From Lysobacterales bacterium (lineage in GTDB: Bacteria; Pseudomonadota; Gammaproteobacteria; Xanthomonadales; Rhodanobacteraceae): DNA of 64,000 bases. The translations under genes were made by a program, and so were the position numbers. The notes under the pieces are model-generated. The model was not told the DNA's origin, did no database searches, and worked only from the letters and a program-made list of their open reading frames with translations. This document shows, one piece after another, positions 47,168 through 56,484 of this stretch (positions are counted from its first letter, which is position 1; the number at the start of each line of letters is the position of its first letter). The stretch spans positions 1 to 64,000 of the forward strand of contig NSJK01000006.1 of NCBI GenBank assembly GCA_002632325.1, in the 5' to 3' direction.

Positions 47168-47431
47168 ATGAGCAGGATCGAGGTTTATTCCACCGCCAGT
47201 TGTCCGTACTGCGTGGCCGCCAAGCAGTTGCTGGCGCGCAAGGGCTTGGCATTCGACGAGGTCCGCATCGATCTCGATCCGGCCCGGCGCGAAGAGATGC
47301 TCCAGCGCGCCGCGGGTCGGCGCACGGTCCCACAGATTTTCGTCAATGACACCCACGTTGGCGGTTTCGATGATCTGGCTGCCGCCGAGCGCAGCGGTCG
47401 TCTCGATGAGCTGACCGGAGCCGGCCAGTGA
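47168..47431 (+). CDS. grxC: Glutaredoxin 3
   Basis: This encodes 87 residues, the normal length. The redox motif is SCPYCVAAKQLL, followed by the cis-Pro segment RTVPQIFVNDTHVGGFDDL that binds glutathione. It is a cytoplasmic thiol-disulfide reductant. The start is ATG 47168. The stop overlaps the next gene's GTG by four bases, so the two are probably translated together. Confidence 0.95.
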   Translation: MSRIEVYSTASCPYCVAAKQLLARKGLAFDEVRIDLDPARREEMLQRAAGRRTVPQIFVNDTHVGGFDDLAAAERSGRLDELTGAGQ

Positions 47432-47796
47432 GCGAACGAATCCGCGATTTCAACGCCTTCCGCGAGCGGATGAACGAGCGCATCCTTGGCCACGACAATC
47501 AGGTGGTGAAGCGCTTCTTCGCGCTCGACACCCAAACCTACAAGGCGGGTGCGCTCGATGTGCGCACCAAGGAAATGCTCGGTCTGGTCGCCTCGCTCGT
47601 GTTGCGTTGCGACGACTGCATCAGCTATCACGTCGGCAAGTGCCTGGAAGCAGGTGTCAGCGAGGATGAGTTCTTCGAGGTGTTCAGCGTCGGCCTCGTG
47701 GTCGGCGGCTCGATCGTGATCCCGCATCTGCGTCGCGCGGTCGATTTTCTCGATCAGACGAGCGCGCAGCGCAGCGAATCGAACGTCGAGACCTGA
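47428..47796 (+). CDS. Carboxymuconolactone decarboxylase / AhpD-like protein
   Basis: This encodes 122 residues from a GTG start overlapping the glutaredoxin stop. The AhpD-type redox centre is VLRCDDCISYHVGKCLEAG (Cys-x-x-Cys followed by His). The helix EDEFFEVFSVGLVVGGS is typical of the family. It probably is a small thiol peroxidase-linked reductant rather than a true decarboxylase. Coupling to glutaredoxin supports a redox role. Confidence 0.9.
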   Translation: MSERIRDFNAFRERMNERILGHDNQVVKRFFALDTQTYKAGALDVRTKEMLGLVASLVLRCDDCISYHVGKCLEAGVSEDEFFEVFSVGLVVGGSIVIPHLRRAVDFLDQTSAQRSESNVET

Positions 47797-47813
47797 GCGC
47801 AGATGCAGTCTGC

Positions 47814-48938
47814 TTATTTCGTCTGCGGTACGCGCAACAGTTGCACGCGCGCGCCGTCGTTGCCGTGACCGACGAGACGGTCGATGCCGATGCGGTCGAA
47901 GTCGGCGAGCACGATACCGGCCACGGTCAGGCTGCACAGGGTGGCTGTGTGGCGGATCGGATCAACGTGACAGGCGAGCTTCGCGTCGACCTCGTCGTCG
48001 CCCAGTTGAGCATCGGTTGCTGAGGTGCCTGCGCGCTGGCTCAGGTTGAGCTCGCGCGGAGCGGCTTCGGCATCGGAAACCAGTACCCAGCGCCCGACGA
48101 GATAGGGGGCCGGCTCGGTGCTGCGCGCAAACGGGGTTCGCGCAAGGTCAAAGGCGCGCAGTTTGAGGTTTGCGCCATCATTTCCTTCGATCAGCCATGC
48201 ACGCGCCTGAGAAGATGATTCGAATTCGATGTCCAGATGCGGTCCCGGCCGGGCCGCAGGTTGCCTGCCATCGCCCGCGAACAGGGGTTCGCCGTTTTGG
48301 AGTTCGAGCAGGTCGATCGAGGCCACGCGCCCCTTCTGGCGAGTGGAGCCGAAATACCAAGTTGGACTGCCGAGTTCGTTGAAGCCGAACAAGCTGACCG
48401 CGAGCTGGCTGCCCTGCGCTTCGATGCCGATCCCGCTTCCGAGGGCGACCGGAATTCCCGAGCCGTCGGCATTCTGCGGCCACCAGAAGCCATTCTCGGG
48501 CAACGGTCCCGCACTTCCCGATGCTGTCTCGAACACGCGAAATGCGAGCAGTTCGGCGTTCCGGTCGCGGACTTGCATGTGGTAGACCGGCCCGCGTGGC
48601 AAGGCGCGCCCCGTGAGGGCAGCAATGTCGGCGGTCAGATTGAAAGCAAACTGACGTTCCTGCGCGCAGCCGCTTGATGGCAGGTGCAAGCGCAGATCGA
48701 TCTCGGCGCCGACCACGCTCGCACTGGCGATCGTGGGCGTGCAGATTCGCGCGGCATGACCGTTGATCTCGAACATCAGCGACTGTGGCGCACTCTTGAA
48801 GCTCGATGGCTGATTGGCTATCCGCACGCTGAGGCCAGCGCTGGGTGCTGCCGCGAGAGCAGCCACCGGCGGCAGCAAGGCCAAGGCGATGGCTGCCGCG
48901 CGCCATCCTGCAGGAATTGTTGTAAGTCTCGGGAGCAT
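47814..48938 (-). CDS. Exported protein of unknown function
   Basis: This encodes 374 residues. A signal peptide is visible (RAAAIALALLPPVAALAAAP). Residues ~150-210 hold a Trp-rich unit (ENGFWWPQNADGSGIP, FGFNELGSPTWYFGS). Such units occur, often repeated, in secreted proteins of related bacteria (general recollection). No catalytic motif is recognised. It is convergent with the AhpD-like gene and divergent from the isocitrate dehydrogenase gene. Confidence 0.75.
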   Translation of the reverse strand: MLPRLTTIPAGWRAAAIALALLPPVAALAAAPSAGLSVRIANQPSSFKSAPQSLMFEINGHAARICTPTIASASVVGAEIDLRLHLPSSGCAQERQFAFNLTADIAALTGRALPRGPVYHMQVRDRNAELLAFRVFETASGSAGPLPENGFWWPQNADGSGIPVALGSGIGIEAQGSQLAVSLFGFNELGSPTWYFGSTRQKGRVASIDLLELQNGEPLFAGDGRQPAARPGPHLDIEFESSSQARAWLIEGNDGANLKLRAFDLARTPFARSTEPAPYLVGRWVLVSDAEAAPRELNLSQRAGTSATDAQLGDDEVDAKLACHVDPIRHTATLCSLTVAGIVLADFDRIGIDRLVGHGNDGARVQLLRVPQTK

Positions 48939-49090
48939 TTGGAGATAATGCGCGACTGCGCCGCGCGGGACAAGGCCGCGCGGCCCCGATTCCGATCAAT
49001 CTTCCCCTGTTTCGACCTCCGATCTCGACTGTGCGGCGCTCTGCCGTCGGCGCAGGCCGGTGGTGCGATCCAGACACCCGGAGTTTCCCA

Positions 49091-50101
<1,011 letters not shown>

Positions 50102-50228
50102 AATCAGCGTCCTTGGCCCGGCACCTGTCGCATTTTCGCGACGGCAGGTGCCGACTTCGGCCGATCGTTCGGTAGGGACGAAACCCGCAAACGACGCCAC
50201 TTTGGCGCTGTTTTGTGGGCCAATTCGC

Positions 50229-50259
50229 TTGACTTGTGTTGCATTTTCGCCAACGATAG
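50229..50259 (+). promoter_or_regulatory. Candidate promoter of the outer-membrane protein gene
   Basis: TTGACT at 50229-50234 is followed 17-19 bases later by AACGAT/CGATAG. The ATG at 50302 lies about 40 bases downstream. Confidence 0.35.
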
Positions 50260-50301
50260 CGCGTCATCGCAACGACAGTCCCCGAGGGGCCGCGACACGG
50301 C

Positions 50302-51471
50302 ATGCGGACGCAACGCAGAAAATCCGGGAGATGGATGGGAGCGCTCGGCACAGGGCTGGCGCTTCCGTTTTTTTGTGCGTCGTTGCATGCGCTGCCCAAT
50401 CCATCCGCCGATGCCTTGCAGGCGGCGGCGAGTTCGTCAGTGATGGCGCGCTGGCACGACTATGCGCGAGCGAGCATCACGCCACAGTTTTCGTGGGCAT
50501 TGCAGCCGCAGGCCTTCACTGCGCCCGACGTGCGCGACAGCTATTTCGAAGCGCCCGAGCGCCCGTCTCTGTTCGGCGCGTTCGGCAATGGCACGAGCCG
50601 GATTTCGGTATCGATTGCGACCAGCCCGGTTGCCGATACGCCCAGCGTGGTGCCGGCGCAGTCCTCGCAATTCGCGGCACTGCCTTCTGCCGGCTTGCAG
50701 CGCACCGTGGTCGCGCCGAGTCTGGTCACTCGCTGGGGTGAAACCGGCGCGGTACGTCTGACCGGCATCCTTGCCTATCAGCGCTTTGCGAGCATCGACA
50801 TCGGCACGACGTCGGGCTGGAACCAGTTGGCCGCGCCGATGGGTTCTTCGTACGGCGCTGGCGCGCGGATCGATTTCGACAACTGGCTCGGCGAACGCCT
50901 GCGCTGGAATGTCGGGATGCAGTCACGCGTCGGCATGAGCCCGATGTCGAACTACCGCGGCGTGTTTGCCGACAGTGGTGATTTCGACATTCCTGCCAGC
51001 GCGACGGCCTCGATCAATTACCTGCTGACTCCCGACTTCTCGCTGGATGCCGGTGTGCAGCGCGTGCAGTACAGCCAGATCAAGCCGTTTGCGAGTCCTG
51101 ACCTGCCGCGGCGTTTTCTCGCCCTGCTCGGTGACAGCTCAAGCCCGGTGTTTGCCTGGCGTGATCTGGACATCTACAGCGTTGGCTGGACTTGGCGCGC
51201 CTCCGAATTGGGCAATCTGCAGATGCGTTACACCACGCGTCAGCAGCCGGTCCCGACCTCGCGCCTGTTGGCCGATGCGCTTGATCCGGTCACGGCCAAG
51301 CGCATGCTCGCCGTGGGTTGGTGGCGCTCGTTCGGGCCTTGGAACCAGCTGAGCTTCCAGGCCAGCTATGCGAGCTCGCCTTACTACCTGCTGATGCCTA
51401 CCTACGTTGCGCACGACGATGCCACCGCGGGTCGTTTCGAGTTCCAGGCCTGGTGGTCGACGCGGTTCTGA
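50302..51471 (+). CDS. Outer-membrane beta-barrel protein, unknown
   Basis: This encodes 389 residues. A signal sequence (KSGRWMGALGTGLALPFFCA) is followed by alternating hydrophobic strands typical of a barrel. The protein ends in an aromatic pattern with a final Phe (EFQAWWSTRF), the C-terminal signature of BAM-inserted proteins. Resemblance to FadL/OmpP1-like transporters is general only. It is preceded by a promoter-like TTGACT and a 200-base leader region, and stands alone. Confidence 0.75.
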   Translation: MRTQRRKSGRWMGALGTGLALPFFCASLHALPNPSADALQAAASSSVMARWHDYARASITPQFSWALQPQAFTAPDVRDSYFEAPERPSLFGAFGNGTSRISVSIATSPVADTPSVVPAQSSQFAALPSAGLQRTVVAPSLVTRWGETGAVRLTGILAYQRFASIDIGTTSGWNQLAAPMGSSYGAGARIDFDNWLGERLRWNVGMQSRVGMSPMSNYRGVFADSGDFDIPASATASINYLLTPDFSLDAGVQRVQYSQIKPFASPDLPRRFLALLGDSSSPVFAWRDLDIYSVGWTWRASELGNLQMRYTTRQQPVPTSRLLADALDPVTAKRMLAVGWWRSFGPWNQLSFQASYASSPYYLLMPTYVAHDDATAGRFEFQAWWSTRF

Positions 51472-51529
51472 GCGCGTAGCGCCGCAGCCTGCGGTCGCTT
51501 TTCGGTTCTTCCCGAATGCTGGTCCTGTC

Positions 51530-51552
51530 GCGGCGGGCGTGCGGCCCGCCGC
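51530..51552. terminator. GC-rich hairpin between convergent genes
   Basis: A 9-bp perfect stem gcggcgggc / gcccgccgc with a 5-base loop lies between the outer-membrane protein gene and phoH. There is no T-run, so its termination activity is uncertain. Confidence 0.4.
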
Positions 51553-51560
51553 AAGCCGGC

Positions 51561-52958
51561 TCAGAGCACTTCCGAAGCGTAGTCGGCCAAGCGCGAACGC
51601 TCACCGCGGCGCAAGGTCACGTGCGCGCTGTGCTCCCAGCTCTTGAAGCGGTCGACCGCATAAGTCAGGCCCGAGGTCGTTTCGGTGAGGTAGGGCGTGT
51701 CGATCTGTTCGACATTGCCGAGGCAGATGATCTTGCTGCCCGGGCCGGCGCGCGTGATCAAGGTCTTCATCTGCTTGGGCGTCATGTTCTGCGCCTCATC
51801 GATGATCACGTAGCGATTGAGGAAGGTGCGGCCGCGCATGAAGTTCATCGAGCGGATCTTGATACGCGAAGTCAGCAGATCGTTGGTTGCGGCGCGGCCC
51901 CAGGCGCTGTTTTCCTGCGGATTGGTCAGCACTTCGAGGTTGTCGGTGAGCGCGCCCATCCACGGCGTCATCTTCTCTTCTTCGGTGCCGGGCAGAAAGC
52001 CGATGTCCTCGCCGACCGACACCGTCGCACGCGTCATGATGATTTCGCGGTAGCGCTGCTGGTCCATCACCTGCGCGAGCCCGGCGGCCAGTGCCAGCAG
52101 GGTCTTGCCGGTGCCGGCGGTGCCGAGCAGGGTGACGAAATCGATGTCCGGGTTCATCAGCGCATTGAGTGCGAAATTCTGCTCGCGATTGCGCGCCTGA
52201 ATACCCCACACGGTATGCGAGCCGTGGCGATAGTCGTCGACGATGCGCAGCAACGCCTTCTTGTCCTTGACCTGCTGCACGCACAGCTCGACTTCGTCGT
52301 CGCCGGCCAGATAGAGGTTGTGGTTGGGATACCAGTCCTCGCCCTTGCGCAGGCGCACTTCATAAAAGGTGTGACCGCGTTCGGTCCAGGAGCGCAGTTC
52401 GGAATGACGGTCCCAGAAGTCGGCCGCCAACTGGCTGACGCCGTTGTAGAGCAGGCTGAAATCATCGAGCGCGCGATCGTTCTCGTAATCTTCGGCGGTG
52501 ATCGCATGGATCTTGGCCTTGATGCGCAGGTTGATGTCCTTGGACACCAGCACCACTGCCTCGCGCGGCCGCGACTGGCGCAGTGTGACGATCGCGGCGA
52601 GGATGAGATTGTCGGGCAGGGTGTGGGTGGCGCGCTTGTCGGCAACGACGTGGGCAGTGGTCTGGAAATACAGCCGCCCGGGCTTGCCGCGACGCCCCAG
52701 TTGCAGGCCCTGCGGCATGCGCAGCTCGACGCCTTCATCGATCGGTCGGCCGTTCGCGCTGACCATGAGCTCGTTGAGGAATCGGCTCACCTGGCGCGCA
52801 TTGCGTGAGGTTTCCGAGGTGCCCTTCTTGGCGGCATCGAGTTCCTCGAGCACGGTCATCGGAATGAAGACGTCGTGTTCCTCGAAGCGGAACAGTGCGG
52901 TCGGATCGTGCATGAGCACGTTGGTGTCGAGTACGTAGATGCGCTTGCCTCGGGTCAT
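51561..52958 (-). CDS. PIN-PhoH fusion protein (PhoH2-type)
   Basis: This encodes 465 residues. The N-terminal PIN domain (VLDTNVLMHDPTALFRFEEH, with acidic residues for metal-dependent RNA cutting) spans ~1-150. The C-terminal PhoH ATPase domain has Walker A GTAGTGKTLLALAAG and Walker B RYVIIDEAQNMTPKQMK. Such fusions are linked to RNA unwinding and cleavage. ATG 52958 starts the PIN domain. It precedes bcp on the same strand by coordinate, but lies downstream of it in transcription. Confidence 0.92.
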   Translation of the reverse strand: MTRGKRIYVLDTNVLMHDPTALFRFEEHDVFIPMTVLEELDAAKKGTSETSRNARQVSRFLNELMVSANGRPIDEGVELRMPQGLQLGRRGKPGRLYFQTTAHVVADKRATHTLPDNLILAAIVTLRQSRPREAVVLVSKDINLRIKAKIHAITAEDYENDRALDDFSLLYNGVSQLAADFWDRHSELRSWTERGHTFYEVRLRKGEDWYPNHNLYLAGDDEVELCVQQVKDKKALLRIVDDYRHGSHTVWGIQARNREQNFALNALMNPDIDFVTLLGTAGTGKTLLALAAGLAQVMDQQRYREIIMTRATVSVGEDIGFLPGTEEEKMTPWMGALTDNLEVLTNPQENSAWGRAATNDLLTSRIKIRSMNFMRGRTFLNRYVIIDEAQNMTPKQMKTLITRAGPGSKIICLGNVEQIDTPYLTETTSGLTYAVDRFKSWEHSAHVTLRRGERSRLADYASEVL

Positions 52959-53040
52959 GCTGCGCCCTTGTCGGAAGTTGGGTGGATGGACGGGCCGCGC
53001 AAGTGCGGCGGGAAACGAATCGGGTGCGCGTGCGCCGTGG

Positions 53041-53502
53041 TCACGGCTGCGCGAGCCGCTCCAGCACGGCATCGGCGTGACCGGGCACCTTGACGTTGCG
53101 CCATTGTGCGATCAGCACGCCTTGGGGATCGATGAGGAAACTGCTGCGGATCACGCCGACGAACTTGCGCCCGTACAGCGACTTCTCGCCAAGTACTTCG
53201 AATGCCTTGCACCAGGTTTCATCGCTGTCGGAGACGAGCGGAAAAGGCAGCTCATGCTTGGCACGGAAGCGCGCATGCGAGGCCACCGAATCGCGCGACA
53301 CGCCGATGATCGAGCAGCCGAGCTTGCGGAAGCGAGCGTGCTGATCGCGAAACGCGATCGCCTCGTTGGTGCAGCCGGGCGTGTTGTCCTTGGGATAGAA
53401 ATAGACCAGACAGTGCGCGCCGCGCAGTTCAGTCAGCGCCAGCGTCGTGCCATCGTCGATGACGCCGCGCAGACGGGGAAGCTTCTTGCCGATTTCGAGC
53501 AT
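53041..53502 (-). CDS. bcp: Thioredoxin-dependent peroxiredoxin (Bcp/PrxQ)
   Basis: This encodes 153 residues. The peroxidatic Cys is in YPKDNTPGCTNEAIAFRD. The usual resolving Cys five residues later reads Ala (TPGCTNEAIAF), so this is the one-Cys-motif variant; another Cys (LGCSIIGVSRDS) might act in its place. The enzyme reduces peroxides. Its start is 2 bases downstream of the gcvR-like stop, so both are in one transcript. Confidence 0.93.
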   Translation of the reverse strand: MLEIGKKLPRLRGVIDDGTTLALTELRGAHCLVYFYPKDNTPGCTNEAIAFRDQHARFRKLGCSIIGVSRDSVASHARFRAKHELPFPLVSDSDETWCKAFEVLGEKSLYGRKFVGVIRSSFLIDPQGVLIAQWRNVKVPGHADAVLERLAQP

Positions 53503-53504
53503 GG

Positions 53505-54092
53505 TCAGAATTTCATCGGATCCATGATGGCGTCGAGGTTGAGCCCGTCGCAGAACTCGAGGAAATCGTCACGCAGTCCGGCAATGTGCATGGTGTTGGG
53601 AATACCGATGGTGATCTGGGCGGAAAACATGTCGGCGCCGGTCTGCATCGCGCGATAGCGCGTCGAATGCAATTGCTCGATCGTGATCGACTGGCGCGTG
53701 AAGAACTCGGCCAACTGGAACAGAACGCCCGGCTTGTCGGCGCAGATCACTTCGACCATGTACGGCAACAGCGTCGCCTGGGGCTCGCGTGCGCTGGTGC
53801 GGAAGTGGGCCAAACGCAGGGCGCCGTCGCGATCGAGACGTCCCAGTGCGTTCTCGAGCTTGGCGATTGCATCCCAGGCGCCCTGCGCGAGTGCAAGCAC
53901 GTGGAGTTCGTTGCCGAGCGTGGACACGCGCGCCTCGGAAACATTGCAGCCGCATTCGGCGATGCGCTTGCTCAGCGCGAGGAGAGGCGACTGGCCGGGC
54001 GTGCCGAAGGCGCTGATCAGCAGAAGGTTGTCGCTCGATGCCGGGCGTGGGCCTGGCGCGGTCGCCGGATTCTGCTTGCCTGCCTGCTTCAC
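53505..54092 (-). CDS. gcvR: GcvR-like ACT-domain regulator
   Basis: This encodes 195 residues. Two ACT domains are seen: LLLISAFGTPGQSPLLALSK around residues 24-100, and YMVEVICADKPGVLFQLAEF around 110-185. This matches the glycine cleavage repressor family, where GcvR modulates GcvA. The local pairing gcvR-bcp is common in gammaproteobacteria. The start is GTG 54092. The N-terminal Pro/Ala/Lys-rich 20 residues are variable. Confidence 0.88.
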   Translation of the reverse strand: MKQAGKQNPATAPGPRPASSDNLLLISAFGTPGQSPLLALSKRIAECGCNVSEARVSTLGNELHVLALAQGAWDAIAKLENALGRLDRDGALRLAHFRTSAREPQATLLPYMVEVICADKPGVLFQLAEFFTRQSITIEQLHSTRYRAMQTGADMFSAQITIGIPNTMHIAGLRDDFLEFCDGLNLDAIMDPMKF

Positions 54093-54134
54093 GTCACCGT
54101 TGCCTGCACGTTCGAAGATGGATGTTGCGGGGCC

Positions 54135-54163
54135 AGAATACTGGTGCGTCGCGGGGGTCGCAA
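54135..54163 (-). promoter_or_regulatory. Sigma-70 promoter for gcvR-bcp
   Basis: On the minus strand TTGCGA (54163-54158) and TATTCT (54140-54135) are separated by exactly 17 bases. The start codon at 54092 lies about 35 bases beyond the expected transcription start. Confidence 0.5.
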
Positions 54164-54293
54164 GCGAGCGCGGGAATTCGTCATCGGTTGCGTGTCAAAT
54201 GATCATTGCAGTGCTGCCAATCGCGGCTACTGCATGGACTTGGTGCAGTTCGCGCTCGTACCATGCATGGCTCGGTCAATCTGGATTTCCGTC

Positions 54294-55193
54294 ATGTCGC
54301 TCTCCGGCAGCATTTGCGCACTGGCCACGCCGTTTCGTTCGCGTGACGATGCGATCGACGTTGCGGCATTCGAGCGCTTGATCGATCTGCAGATCACGCA
54401 CGGCACGAACGCACTGGTCGTCGCCGGATCGACCGGCGAGGCCGCGGCGCTCGAGGAATCCGAATTCAGTCAGCTGCTCGACGTCGCCGTGCGCCACATC
54501 GGCCAGCGCGTGCCGAGCATTGCCGGTACCGGGCAGTCTGGAACGCGACGCACGATTGCGCAGACGCGGCGCGCGCGTGATGCCGGAATCGAGTTCGCGC
54601 TGGTGGTGGCCCCTGCCTATGTGCGGCCGACTCAGGAAGGAATGTATCGGCATTTCTGCGAGGTCGCCGATCACGGCGGCTTGCCGGTGATGCTCTACAA
54701 CGTGCCCTCACGCACGGCCTGCGATCTGTTGCCGGAGACCGTCGCGCGCCTGACCGCGCACGGCAACATCATCGGCATCAAGGAGGCCGTGGCCGATCCC
54801 GCGCGCATGCAAGCCTTGTTGCCGCTGCGCAGCGAACGCTTTGCGGTGTTCTCGGGTGATGACGGCAGCGCCGCGCAGGCGATTCGTGCGGGCGCCGATG
54901 GCGTCATCTCGGTTGCCGCCAATGTCGATCCGGCGCGCATGGCGCGCCTTGCCGCGTCCTGTGCCGGCCATGCCGACACCGCTGCCGCGCTCGAGCGCGA
55001 ATTGCAGCCCTTGTTCGCCTTGCTCGGCTGCGAGCCCAACCCGATTCCGCTCAAGTGGTGCCTGTCGCGGCTGGGAATTGGCGAGTCGTACCTGCGCCTG
55101 CCCCTGCTCGCGCTCAGTCCGCAGCACCATGCGCATGCACAGTCGGTGCTGGCCGGACTTGGACTTGTCGAGTCGGCTGCTGCGGTCGGGTAG
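54294..55193 (+). CDS. dapA: 4-hydroxy-tetrahydrodipicolinate synthase
   Basis: This encodes 299 residues. It joins pyruvate and aspartate semialdehyde in the lysine/diaminopimelate pathway. Seen are VVAGSTGEAAALEESEF (TGE motif), the conserved Tyr in MLYNVPSRTACDL and the Schiff-base Lys in IIGIKEAVAD. ATG 54294 (MSLSGSICALATPF) is chosen by family alignment. The frame is open far upstream but without sense. bamC follows after 33 bases. Confidence 0.95.
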   Translation: MSLSGSICALATPFRSRDDAIDVAAFERLIDLQITHGTNALVVAGSTGEAAALEESEFSQLLDVAVRHIGQRVPSIAGTGQSGTRRTIAQTRRARDAGIEFALVVAPAYVRPTQEGMYRHFCEVADHGGLPVMLYNVPSRTACDLLPETVARLTAHGNIIGIKEAVADPARMQALLPLRSERFAVFSGDDGSAAQAIRAGADGVISVAANVDPARMARLAASCAGHADTAAALERELQPLFALLGCEPNPIPLKWCLSRLGIGESYLRLPLLALSPQHHAHAQSVLAGLGLVESAAAVG

Positions 55194-55226
55194 ACTAGGC
55201 CGATTCACCGACGACGGGATCTGCCT

Positions 55227-55871
55227 GTGAGACGTGCCACCTTTGCCTTGCCCGCGGCGATCGCCGCTACCCTGCTGCTTGCCGGCTGCGGCTATTTCAC
55301 ACGCCACAGCGAGCGTCGCGCCAACGAGTACACGAGTGCGCAGGAAACCCGGCCGCTTGAAGTCCCGCCCGGTCTGGACAGTCCCAATGGCAGTTCGGCG
55401 CTGACGATTCCGGCTGCAGGCTCACCCGCGCCGATCGCGCAGAGCGCTGGCGTGGATTCCGCGCCGCCGCTTGCCGCCGGTGATGCCGTCGCTGCGGGCG
55501 GCAGCGCTGCGGCAGGCGGCGCGACCCTCAGCGGCGACGGCCTTGCCGTGAATGACACGGCGGCGAGTACCTGGTCGCGCGTGGGACTGGCACTGGAGCG
55601 CTCGGGCGCCGCCAAGGTGCTTGCGCGCGATGAATCTGCCGGCAGCTACACGGTCGAAACCACCGGCCAGACCACGGTGCGCCCGGGCTGGTTCAAACGC
55701 GCGATCACGCTGGGTCGCGCCGGCAACAAGGTCACCGCGAAAGTCCAGTTAACCGTGCGTGTTGCCGCCAGCGGCAGCGGCAGTCGTGTCAGCATCGAAG
55801 GCGCCAATGACGAAGCTTCGCGCGATGCCGCGCGAGCCTTGCTGGCGGCCTTGCGTGAGCGTCTGTCCTGA
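55227..55871 (+). CDS. bamC: BamC-like outer-membrane lipoprotein
   Basis: This encodes 214 residues from a GTG start. The lipobox LLLAGC gives a lipoprotein. RRANEYTSAQETRPLEVPPG is the conserved stretch of BamC that binds BamD. A long Ala/Gly/Ser linker is followed by one helix-grip domain (TWSRVGLALERSGAAKVLAR to the end). E. coli BamC has two such domains, so this is the shortened form. It lies after dapA as in E. coli. Confidence 0.88.
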   Translation: MRRATFALPAAIAATLLLAGCGYFTRHSERRANEYTSAQETRPLEVPPGLDSPNGSSALTIPAAGSPAPIAQSAGVDSAPPLAAGDAVAAGGSAAAGGATLSGDGLAVNDTAASTWSRVGLALERSGAAKVLARDESAGSYTVETTGQTTVRPGWFKRAITLGRAGNKVTAKVQLTVRVAASGSGSRVSIEGANDEASRDAARALLAALRERLS

Positions 55872-55939
55872 GTGATTCGCAGGCAGGCCCGGCGGCCTGT
55901 CCGCATTCGCTGTCGACTATCAGCGCGAGAGAAGCGGGT

Positions 55940-56263
55940 TCAGCGTTCCAGCAGCTTGAGTTTGTCTGGCTTGCCGTCCCACGTAACGGCATCGGCAGGC
56001 GGCTCGATGCGCTCGCTCAATACCGGCCACAGCTTGGCCAGTTCGGCGTTGAGTGCGATGAAGGATTCCTGTCCGGACGGCACGTCATCTTCGGGATAGA
56101 TCGCATGCGCCGGACACTCGGGCTCGCACAGCGTGCAGTCGATGCATTCCTCGGGATCGATCACGAGGAAATTCGGGCCGGCGTGGAAGCAGTCGACCGG
56201 ACACACTTCGACACAGTCGGTGTACTTGCACTTGATGCAATTCTCGGTGATGACGAAGGGCAT
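55940..56263 (-). CDS. fdxA: Seven-iron ferredoxin
   Basis: This encodes 107 residues. The two iron-sulfur centres are bound by [19 protein letters not shown] (3Fe-4S/4Fe-4S pattern) and [17 protein letters not shown]. This is the 7Fe ferredoxin family. It is a cytoplasmic electron carrier; partners are unknown. It is convergent with bamC and adjacent to tRNA-Glu. Confidence 0.95.
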   Translation of the reverse strand: MPFVITENCIKCKYTDCVEVCPVDCFHAGPNFLVIDPEECIDCTLCEPECPAHAIYPEDDVPSGQESFIALNAELAKLWPVLSERIEPPADAVTWDGKPDKLKLLER

Positions 56264-56334
56264 GACGGCAGCGACAGTTTGCGGGCGGGGATGGCCTGCA
56301 GTCCGGTGAACCGGCCCAGATGATGCAAGGCGAT

Positions 56335-56410
56335 TGGCGCTCCCTACGAGGTTCGAACTCGTGTTCCCGCCTTGAGAGGGCGGTGTCCTGGGCCGCTAGA
56401 CGAAGGGAGC
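56335..56410 (-). tRNA. tRNA-Glu (anticodon CTC)
   Basis: The minus strand folds as a full cloverleaf: acceptor GCTCCCT/AGGGAGC, anticodon stem CCGCC/GGCGG with loop CTCTCAA, and T-arm with GTTCGAACC. The anticodon CTC reads GAG codons. Discriminator G and a 3' CCA are encoded in the DNA. Confidence 0.97.
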
Positions 56411-56484
56411 GTCTTGGGAATTGCGGGGCCGCGTAGTATAACGAATGCGTAACGAGCGGCAACGTACCCGATGGCGAGCAACGG

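Noticed and set aside
45246-47171. 641-residue plus-strand frame opposite the M48 protease
   Set aside because: It is antisense to a gene with signal peptide and HExxH motif; the composition is typical of a shadow.
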